A stretch of DNA of 64,000 nucleotides from Heliocidaris erythrogramma (lineage: Eukaryota; Echinodermata; Echinoidea; Camarodonta; Echinometridae), in contig CM046863.1 in assembly GCA_025617745.1 (NCBI GenBank), forward strand, positions 11,972,273 to 12,036,272, given 5' to 3'. The notes beneath the pieces were generated by a model. The model was not told the DNA's origin. It worked only from the letters and a program-made list of their open reading frames with translations, and searched no databases. Both the position numbers and the translations under genes were made by a program. This document shows, in pieces, positions 55,751 through 64,000 of this stretch (position 1 is the stretch's first letter; the number at the start of each line of letters is the position of its first letter).

Positions 55751-55888
55751 TGTTATGGGACTATTATGATTTACCGATATATATCCCGATCACAAAGTAT
55801 CGATACCAGAGAAGGCAGATCGTGAAAAGCAATAACATGATACTCTCAACATACAATACGTCTCAATCTCGTCATTCTGAGTGAAACA
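55751..55888 (+). repeat. 3' LTR (138 bp)
   Basis: Same 138 bp as the 5' LTR, followed by ATGTT (55889-55893). Confidence 0.95.
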
Positions 55889-55919
55889 ATGTTCACTTAA
55901 GATTTTTAATGGGGGCAAA

Positions 55920-56220
55920 CGGTTTATAAAACTTTGATTAATTCTACATCTCATGATATCAGTTATTTTTTAATTGAATGAAAAAAACCGCCGTCTATTT
56001 TCGACTGAAAATGCATGGTTTCATGCTTTTTGTGTGAGGAGAAGCACTTTTTTGCACTCATTGCTCTCGTATTCCTCCTATAGCTTCTGACTTACGTGTC
56101 AAAATGTATGGGGGCAAAGACTAGCAAATAGCCAAGATATTACTCTTTCTTGTGATATCAGGTTCGTCCTGATTGGTCGAAAAAAACCGCCGTCTATTTT
56201 GCATAATTAAAAAGAAACAT
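55920..56220. repeat. Locally duplicated AAAAAACCGCCGTCTATTTT segment
   Basis: ATGGGGGCAAA, TGATATCAG and GAAAAAAACCGCCGTCTATT occur at about 55909-56000 and again at 56109-56200: two diverged units of about 200 bp. Confidence 0.7.
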
Positions 56221-56229
56221 AGCAAAAAA

Positions 56230-57690
56230 GATGTCATGTATATAAAGCACGTACAGTATGTAATGCTGCGTATATAGGCTCGATTTGGACCGTGCCATTG
56301 TAAAACGGGGCGCATCAATCCAATGTGTGTGTTGAACGACCGTGAATGCGAATTGAGCAGTCGTTACAGCTGTGGAGTGATATGTTGCATACCGTGGATG
56401 AAATGGATGAATCATATCGAATGAGAAAGTGTAAAATTCTTCCTTCCCGCGTACGCACTGTTGTATACTCGGAGTGAGATTCGTAAATAGCAGCTCTTCT
56501 GTCCCTCCCTTCTCCGTTGCCCCCCATTGCTATAATAGAACAGCCTCGAACAAAACACCGATTTATACAGAGCAATGACCTGGACCCATGCCAAGACCAC
56601 CCAGCTGATCGAGCGCGTACTCGAGTCGCGTTTGTATGTGCGCACAGCTGACTAAAGCAGAATTAAACCATCAAATTATGTGAACAAATCAGGGGGTGAG
56701 AAATTCATATGTGCGGTTGGATGCTTAGACAAATTTCCAATACTACAATCGGAGGATAGAGAGAAATGTGGGGAAAAGCCTTTTTTGTATCTTCAGAACA
56801 GCAGGATCATGCGATCGACTGAAGAAACAATGAACACATAAGATTTTATTTTGTCTCCTTGGACGGGGAATTGATTAGGGAGATGTACTACTTGTCATAA
56901 GAGTGTGGCATCCCCCTGGCCCCCCTCCCCCCTCACGTCAGTGATTTTTGTTTGGGGGTTTCTTTCTTTTTTCTTCTAATATTTCTAATATTGGGCTATA
57001 GCCTAACATTCTGGAAGCTTGATTATTGATAATATCCAAGTCATATCAGGTTACCGTCATATCTGAAAAGTGAGAAAATTTTCATTACGCCAAAATCATC
57101 CAAATGTTTGTGGTAAATTTTCTCAAAATGAAATAAAAAAATCGGAAGTCCATACCAGTAATATATTCAACGCCAGCAGTCCGGGCCGATCTTGACCCAG
57201 CCCCCTACCCTCATAGGCCTACACCTGATTTGCCAAGTCATCTGGCTAAGGAGTGTAAGCTTCTTGCTCTGACTGGGGAGGTGGAAGAGAGATCTCTCTT
57301 CTACCTCCCTGCTCTGACCAAGGAGTTATGACAGAACTCCTTGCTCTTTACATATAGCCCACACTTGTGAAATTTGTATTGCTGCTCTCCGTGGTTCACT
57401 TCGGCTTCATAAATATTCTTTTCACCAGGTAGCTGCAGAATGCTCTTTTTCAAAGACAGTTTAGACTGGGCATGGACATCAATTTCTGTCAGCAAACGCC
57501 TCGCCCTCCCCTCTTTCTTTCTCTCTCTCTCTCTACATACACATCCTTACTCTAACACGTTCACAAGCTTCCATCTAATCACGATGTTGGTTCAGGCAAG
57601 GAGTTATCAAGTGTTTTTTAGTTATAAATTTGGTTTAGTAAATAAATACACATAGATGCAGAATACATGAAATGAAGAATAAAATTAATG
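56230..57690. other. No recognised gene
   Basis: Moderately GC-rich around 56440-56650 (CGAGCGCGTACTCGAGTCGC). A local inverted repeat surrounds 57240-57345 (AAGGAGTGTAAGCTTCTTGC, CAAGGAGTTATGACAGAACT). Confidence 0.4.
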
Positions 57691-57714
57691 CAAGAAGGTA
57701 GGCCTACCCATGCA

Positions 57715-58025
57715 CTTATCTAGGGGAGGGGGGGTGTCCAAACACCCCCTTTGACGAAAGGGGCATTTTTAGGTGGTCGAACACCCCCTTTTTGTGTTAT
57801 TGTAAGTCGGCACACGCCTTTTTGATGTTAAAAACGCCGCCTTAGAATTCCTGTTAACTTTTTTTTAACACATATTGGATAATTTGAAAGTAACCCCCAA
57901 ATAATGTTACTTTTTTTCTTTTTGTTTGGCTTGTCAGAGATTTTTTGGAGTAAAAAGACCCCCAAAATACTGATATATACACCCACCCCCCTCCCCCTTT
58001 TAACAAATCCTGCGTACGGCACTTG
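57715..58025. repeat. Interspersed repeat with CACCCCC units
   Basis: CTAGGGGAGGGGGGGTGTCC, AAACACCCCCTTTGACGAAA, CGAACACCCCCTTTTTGTG, ending AATCCTGCGTACGGCACTT. Unclassified. Confidence 0.5.
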
Positions 58026-58489
58026 GCCTACTAATATTTCAAAATTCACTTTGGGATTGTGTTCACTCTTCACTATTCTCCCTCTCTCTCAATATCTCCA
58101 TCGCTGCGTTCTCCCTCATCCTCTTCTCATGATTTGTTTCTCCATCCTTTCCTTCCTTTCTCTCAATGGCTTGCTAAGTTGTTTTTACCGTTTTTTTTGC
58201 ACCTCTCCATTTTCTCCTCTCTTATTCCCTCTCCTTTCTGACCCTTCACAAGAAAAGGAAGTTCAAATTAAAGGAAAAAGTTCATTTTTTGTTTCAATAA
58301 GGGTATATTCAAATTACAATACAACAGAAATTACAGACTAACTGGTTCGGACCATTATGTGGCTCTGTATTGTTGGTAAGGGTAGGGATTTTTCAAGAAG
58401 GATATTATCAGTGGCAAAGGATGTATCAACATTTTAAATAATATATCTGGACATAATATTTCTTGGCAGCAACAAGTGCTGAAGAAAGG

Positions 58490-58510
58490 AAAGGGGGGGG
58501 GGGGGGGGAC
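58490..58510. repeat. Poly-G run
   Basis: About 17 G after GAAGAAAGGAAA. Confidence 0.8.
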
Positions 58511-58824
58511 AAGTTACACCCACTCATCCTATTACCACCATCACACCACCAAACCGACCAGTTCTTTGCCATTCAGGGTAATTTTGTTCTGGGTCTTGTG
58601 TCGGTCTTATTAGTGTGATTGAGGTATTAGGAAGATGGACAAGGAAAAAAGCCATCAATTGATAAATGTTAAAAAAAAAAAAAAAAAAAAGAGGCAAATT
58701 TCATTTTCTCTACATGTACAGGAATTCATTGCTACTGAATTGCCATTCACAATAATAAAATTCCATTTCTACTCTATAAAAAAGAGTCACAGCAAAATTG
58801 AATTAAGTTTAAATCACATTTCGA

Positions 58825-59772
58825 TGGAGAACAAGAGCCCCAGGGGGCATGAAGCTCACCTGACGTGGATCAATTCACATCTGGTGCAGGGGCCCCTATA
58901 AGGCCACCCAGAAAAATTTCATGAACAACTTTCATTCTTCATGTATAGAGGTATCTCTATACACAATACCAAGTCTGAGCTTCCTACCAAGTTCGGTTAA
59001 ATTCCAATCATTGGTTTTGGAGAAGAAGCTGAAAATGTAAAAAGTTTATGGCTGGCGGACAACTTGCCCCAGCCCCCCCCTCCAGTATGTTACCCCCACA
59101 GACCCCCTATAGGGCCACCCAGAAAAAAATCATGAACAACTTTCATTTTTCGTCTATAGAGGTATCTCCATACACAATACCAAGTCTGAGCTATTCCTGA
59201 TTCTGGAGAAGAAGATGTTTGAAATTTACATAGCTTTTACACTTGGGGGCCCTCCCCTGGGCCCCCTGGGGGCCACATGTACCAATTTAGCAATTTTGGA
59301 TCCCCTACCCCTAAAGATGATTCCTACCAAGTTTGGTTGAATTCCGATCGTGTGTTTTGGAGAAGAAGATCAGAATGTACATTTTGCCTGGCAGCGCCCC
59401 CCCCCCCCCCTCTCCAGTATGTTACCCCCACAGGGCCCCTATAGGGCCACTCAGAGAAATTTCATGAACAACATTCATTCTTCATCTATAGAGGTATCTC
59501 CATACACAATACCAAGTCTGAGCTATGCCTGGTTCTGGAGAAGATGATGTTTGAAATTTACATAGCTTTTACAATCAGGGGCTCTCCCCCAGGGTAGCAA
59601 CTTTGGGTCCCCTAACCCTAAGGATGATTCCTACCAAGTTTGGTTGAATTCCGATCATGTATTTTGGAGAAGAACATGAAAATGTAAAAAGTTAACGGAC
59701 GACGCACGACGGACGACGGACAAATTTCCATCGCAATAGCTCACTCAAGCCTTAGGCTCAGGTGATCTAACA
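58825..59772. mobile_element. Unclassified transposon-like repeat with internal about 0.3-kb units
   Basis: Opens GAACAAGAGCCCCAGGGGGC and closes TAGCTCACTCAAGCCTTAGG then CTCAGGTGATC. Three units contain TTTCATGAACAACTTTCATT, GAGGTATCTC.ATACACAATA, CAAGTCTGAGCT, TTGGTTGAATTCCGATC and TTTTGGAGAAGAAGAT. Near the end is GGACGACGCACGACGGACGA. Confidence 0.65.
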
Positions 59773-59774
59773 AG

Positions 59775-60212
59775 AAAAGTCCAGGCCGGTCCACTCTTTG
59801 ATATCGTCTTCCCATCTTTTCTTCTGTCTTCCTCTTTTTCTTCCACCTTTCACTGTGCCTTGCAGGATGGTTTTTGCAAGACCCGAAGAATGTGAAACAT
59901 GACATATCATTTCAGTTTGCGCTTTTTCACGGTCATGAGGAGTTCTTCGTATGGCCCAATTGCTTGGCGGATGATGGTGCGGACCGTCTCGTTGGTTATG
60001 TGGTCTTTATATGAGATTTTACAGAAGCATCTCATTTCCATTGCTTGAATTCGCCTCTGGAGGTCTGCTTTGAGTGTCCAGGATTCCCAGGCCAACAGGT
60101 AGATGGATAGGACGAGTGATCTCATCAATCGTATCTTGGAACTGAGCAAGACCAGGAAGTCTAACACCATAACTAAGCTGACAGTGGCAGGGAATCCAAT
60201 CAGCACATACAA
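59775..60212 (-). pseudogene. 3' fragment of a non-LTR retrotransposon reverse transcriptase ORF
   Basis: Minus strand: AWESWTLKADLQRRIQAMEM, then SYKDHITNETV and RQAIGPYEELLMTVKKRKLK, then an in-frame stop where Trp is expected. It continues in another frame as GLAKTILQGTVKGGRKRGRQ and KKRWEDDIKEWTGL. This is the familiar C-terminal tail of endonuclease/reverse-transcriptase ORF2 proteins. It is 5'-truncated at about 60212-60235 and dead. Confidence 0.85.
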
Positions 60213-60684
60213 CAGTTTGGTGGTGCTGTAATAAAAGAAAAGATAGTTTTAAAAAAATGAATTAGAATTTCAATGAAATAGAATTTTTCTTCTTTTGTGA
60301 AAAGGCCATGGCCTGAATTCATGAATACTTCTGTAAGGGTATTACAAGCAACGTACATGGCCTCATGCCCAATCATAAATGGCAATACAGGCTACGCTTA
60401 TTTTAAACCATAGTTTAGACCATGGGTTTACCCTCCTTTGTGAATTGTGGCCAATGTGTTTCTTAACAAGGTGTCAAGCTTTTCATAACACTTTTTTGGT
60501 CATGAACTGAAATGGAAACTGTCCTAAAGTGAAATATGCCAGTGTTGCGAACACAACATGCACTGGTCTACATGATGGTAGAGGTACCTTTTAAAAATAT
60601 TCTAGTAATTTACACAAGACGTCGTGTAAAACTAACGTGCAAACAAATCAGACATGAACTAACGGGGTCTGCTCGCTAGTCATA

Positions 60685-61290
60685 AGGACCGCTATTCATA
60701 AAAAAAAAATTATTCATAAGGACCGCTATTCATAATAAGACATAAGGGTTGCTATTCATAAGGGTAATTATTCATAAGGACCGCCATTCATAATAAGACA
60801 TAAGGATCACTATTCATAATATGGAAAGAGGGTCGCTATTCATAATACCAAATCAGGGTCGTTAATCATAAGGGTCCCTATTCATAATACGAAAATAGGG
60901 TCGCTATTCATAAAGGTCGCTATTCATAAAGGTCAATATTCATAAGGGTCGCTATTCATAATCGAAGAAGAGGGTCGCTATTCATAATAACATAAGAGGG
61001 TCACTATTCATAATCGGAGAAGAGGGTCGCTATTCATAATCACAAAAGAGGGTCGCTATTCATAATCACAAAAGAGGGTCGCTATTCATAATCACATAAG
61101 AGGGTCGCTATTCATAATCGGAGAAGAGGGTCGCTATTCATAATCACAAAAGAGGGTCGCTTTTCATAATCACAGAAGAGGGTCGCTATTCATAATCGGA
61201 GAAGAGGGTCGCTATTCATAATCACTAAAGAGGGTCGCTGTTCATAATCACAGAAGAGGGTCGCTATTCATAATCAAAGAAGAGGGTTGT
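60685..61290. repeat. 26-bp minisatellite
   Basis: Unit AGAGGGTCGCTATTCATAAT plus CACAAA, about 20 copies, with the middle varying (CACAAA, CGGAGA, CACATA). The left part (60685-60900) has looser units based on GACCGCTATTCATAA. Confidence 0.93.
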
Positions 61291-61299
61291 CATTTAAAT

Positions 61300-62100
61300 C
61301 AAATAAGAAAGGGATATGGAGGAAGGACAACCCAAGGCCCAACGGTATTGTATTTAAGAAAGCTCTATACAATGCATTTCCGGTTTTTGTCAAATATATC
61401 CCTATTTTCTAAAAAAGTGAACTATATTTATCAATACTCCCCACACTTTGAAAGGCGCTTTGCCAGTGCCTTAATAATTAAAAAACGATGTCTAATCCAT
61501 ACATCTACGTGGGAGGAGAGGACCCCCCCCCCCCCCCCCATCCACACACCCACATACACGCAGACATGTGCTTTGTTTTGAATATTGGAGTGCTATTGCC
61601 ACACCTATTTTAGAGTTAGGGGAAGTACTGGTTGTCTATTTATGTACCCTTTTCGTTCTTTCTTTTTTCTTTTTCCTCCTCTATCTCTCTCTCTCTCTTC
61701 CTCTTTCCTTCCTTTTCCAGCTTCTTGTTTCTTTGTTTCTGCATGGTTTTCTGCAAGGCATGGACCTCTTGCTTGTACTCTTATTTCCTTTTGTATACTG
61801 TTTACGTAGATTTATCATGGAATAATTATTGACATGCCTCTTTCTCAATGTGTTAATATATTTTTGATACATGTGCATTAATATTTTTTTCTGTATTCAT
61901 TCTTATCCATCACGTGCAATTTTTTATGCTTGAAATTGGGAAATCAGATTGTAACACAATTTGTATCCTTGTTGCATGACAATAAATGAATCACTGAATC
62001 ATCCAGATCCTCTCGTTTCTCAACTCCTGTGAAGACCTAATCCTTAGCCTTTATCTCAAGTTCCAGCAATCGTCCATTTGGGGGGAGATGAGGGGAAAGT
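61300..62100. other. No recognised gene
   Basis: One C run at 61524-61539 and a (CT)n tract at 61670-61700. Confidence 0.45.
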
Positions 62101-62111
62101 TGGGCGGGGAG

Positions 62112-62132
62112 GAGGGGGGGGGGGGGGGGGGG
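62112..62132. repeat. Poly-G run
   Basis: About 20 G after GGGCGGGGAGGA. Confidence 0.8.
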
Positions 62133-62811
62133 TTCTCGTAGGGGGTATTTGTCCTGGAGATTAGTTGTAGGGGTAGTTGTCCGGATACGGGCTTAGAAAT
62201 TGCCGCGAAAAATTTGTTTTCGTTTTTATTTTGGGGTGGGATAGTAATATTTTCATAATACGTGATTTTAGTAACGTACAATTCATTGGCATCTACCGTT
62301 TTTTACAGTGTGCCCCTGTTTATGGGCATGGATGGGAATGAAGTATGCCCTCCCACGGTTGGGACTTTCAAATTTCCCCGAGTTAAAAATCACCTCTCAG
62401 AGCATTTGAGTGCATGTTCTTTCATGGTAATTACTAACTTATTTATTTCATTATATTCTTTGAAATCTTTATTTCGGTCTTCCTTATCATAATCTTAACA
62501 AAAATCATGACAAAAAATATCACCATGTTGATCGATCGTGATCCTATGAATAATAATCATCGTGGTCATCCTCCTCCTCCTCCTGATCATATTATTTGAT
62601 CATGTCATTTATTGAAGGTGAATTATTGCGGGGGGATGATACAAGCCAATTCTACAGGCCACCCCCCCCCCCCCCCATTACAAGGGCATGCGCATCATGT
62701 ATTTTCTATGTTTGTTTGATCTTAATTCAATTCTATCAAATTTATTCCCATTTCTTTATACTGTAAAGCATATTGGTTGTATGTAAACAACCACAGGACC
62801 AACGGCTTTAA

Positions 62812-63498
62812 CCCTAACAGAGCCGGGTTATTTTAGACCCATCTCACAGCCGGGGGTGGGGGCTGATTCCGCCCCCTAAGGTCTCGGCCGTCCACCGCGC
62901 ATTCGCAACGAAAATCGGCACACACGTCGCAGACCACGTAATCTACAAAACTGTATAGTCAATTTCTCCGAAAAATTTAATAACTAATTAATTATGCTAG
63001 TTTATGCATAAAATTAATTTGCTCTAATTAATTAATTAAAGCCCCAAAACTGCTAATTTTTGGTTTAGAGACTCTTTGTCAGATTCTGATCAAATAAACC
63101 GGTAAAAATCCTTTTTTTTCTTATGTTTTTTATTGTTTTTTCGATGGAATTTGTCGGCGACACTATTTTAATCCTAAACAACATAAAATTAATTGTTTTT
63201 AACAGTAAAAGTAAAAATAATGAAACATTTATGAATTTTAGCTGGAAACACAATTTGGATTGGATTTGTACACGAAATCACGTTTTTGAACAATTTTGGG
63301 TCTGACATGCACTTACGAAATGTTGGGTAACTCCGGAACCGCAGGCGCGGACATCACAAATTTGGTCTCAAAAGTTGCGCAAGACTTGAAAGAAAAAAGT
63401 AGTGAAGCGGCGTGGTGACTGCTTTTCGCAATGCGAACATATTACGCGAAACGTCGAGGGGGGGGGGGGGGGGGAATCCGCCCCCGGGCCTATTAGGG
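62812..63498. mobile_element. piggyBac-like nonautonomous element, copy 2
   Basis: Flanked by TTAA (62808-62811, 63499-63502). Ends CCCTAACAGAGCCGGGTTA and GCCTATTAGGG. Very similar throughout to 30524-31279 with small indels (for example a missing TTTTTT-rich block). No coding capacity. Confidence 0.85.
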
Positions 63499-63514
63499 TT
63501 AAGTCCTCTCCGAG

Positions 63515-63625
63515 GGACTTGAGAATGCCTTACCAAAGGACATGAGTGCATCCTGGTTTCAAACACGCATCCTTCAGTTACAAAGCCACTGTTCGACCTC
63601 TGAGCTATCTCGCCTATCTCTGAGG
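63515..63625 (-). mobile_element. tRNA-derived SINE fragment
   Basis: Minus strand: GAGATAGCTCAGAGGTCGAA (A-box region) and GCGTGTTTGAAACCAGGATG (B box). No anticodon arm of a proper tRNA. Confidence 0.55.
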
Positions 63626-63796
63626 ATTATGGACATGATAGAACAACACCTGGTGGCAACACCTACTACAACACCCCCCCCCCCCCGCCACCCGCACACA
63701 GACTATGCCATTTATGAATTGCTTTGACGAAAATTGTCAGTACTATGTGCTTGTACCGAAACAAGATGGGTAGAATAGCGCAACGTGATCGGACTG

Positions 63797-63900
63797 ATGG
63801 GGGGGGGGGGGGGGGGGGGGGGGGGTGACACAGGCGTAGCCAGGATTTTTCAATATGGGGCGTTTGTGAGCCCGCGAAGCGTGCCATAGAGTTGTTAGGG
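63797..63900. repeat. G run and GGCGTAGCCAGGAT-type repeat
   Basis: About 27 G at 63799-63825, then ACAGGCGTAGCCAGGATTTT, TATGGGGCGTTTGTGAGCCC, GCGAAGCGTGCC. Same class as 47370. Confidence 0.6.
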
Positions 63901-64000
63901 GTATGTAACTATATGGTTTTCCCCCTCCCGTGCGAAAGCTCTGACGTTTTATAGCAAATCTGAGATAAAGATAATGGCTCGTCGCAATACTGCACTGTAT

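Larger units (their letters stand above)
52150..55888 (+). mobile_element. Ty3-type LTR retrotransposon, internally deleted, recent insertion
   Basis: 3739 bp with 138-bp LTRs that look identical, flanked by the 5-bp duplication ATGTT. Order: LTR, primer site, gag, protease, [reverse transcriptase and RNase H missing], integrase, purine tract, LTR. Protease before integrase, and an integrase after the reverse transcriptase position, indicate Ty3/gypsy order. The gag-protease part is broken by a stop and frameshifts, so the copy cannot move alone; it must have been copied by a helper. Confidence 0.95.

Noticed and set aside
60685..61290. CRISPR-like regular array
   Set aside because: The 26-bp period leaves no unique spacers, the units are contiguous, and the genome is clearly eukaryotic.

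Overview
The window looks like a piece of nuclear genome from a marine deuterostome invertebrate, most likely a sea urchin. The reasons are a split gene with 79-196 nt exons and kilobase introns, very dense short inverted-repeat elements (many with TTAA ends), tRNA-derived SINEs, a short-LTR Ty3-type element, (CAT/CAC)n arrays, long G/C homopolymers and a striking excess of the palindrome ACATGT. The species itself cannot be proved from sequence.

One host gene is certain: a delta-catenin (p120/ARVCF/CTNND2/PKP4 family) on the minus strand, from 42264 down to the stop at 9753. I resolved 20 coding positions, one of them with two alternative exons. The reading phase is consistent across every junction, giving about 900 residues. 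These are a Tyr/Pro-rich N-terminal part with EDPY/DPY motifs (40.8-42.3, 33.1-33.3, 32.3 and 29.3 kb), the armadillo domain (27.5 to 17.7 kb), and a C-terminal tail ending in the PDZ ligand DSWV. The first exon(s) and promoter were not found; a weak 5' candidate lies at 46.65 kb.

The most interesting biology in the gene is near its 3' end. Two homologous exons (10789-10922 and 10598-10695) have identical entry and exit phases. Using both, or neither, gives an immediate stop codon, so exactly one must be chosen to reach DSWV. Upstream introns hold decayed partial copies of three other exons, so local exon duplication has happened repeatedly in this gene.

The rest is mobile and repetitive DNA. 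1-9.7 kb holds MITEs and unassigned sequence, possibly including 3' UTR. 10-16 kb holds MITE clusters, poly-C tandem repeats and a TNN array. 30.1-31.3 and 62.8-63.5 kb hold two copies of a TTAA/CCCTAATAG element resembling piggyBac. 34.0-35.7 kb is a TTAA-flanked element with P2X7-tail-like coding relics broken by two perfect hairpins. 42.95-45.18 kb is a 2.2-kb foldback palindrome with two divergent identical 79-codon ORFs. 52.15-55.89 kb is a Ty3-type LTR element with identical LTRs and a 5-bp target duplication, but with no reverse transcriptase. 58.8-60.2 kb holds a repeat and a non-LTR reverse transcriptase tail. 60.7-61.3 kb is a 26-bp minisatellite. No rRNA, functional tRNA or CRISPR array was seen.
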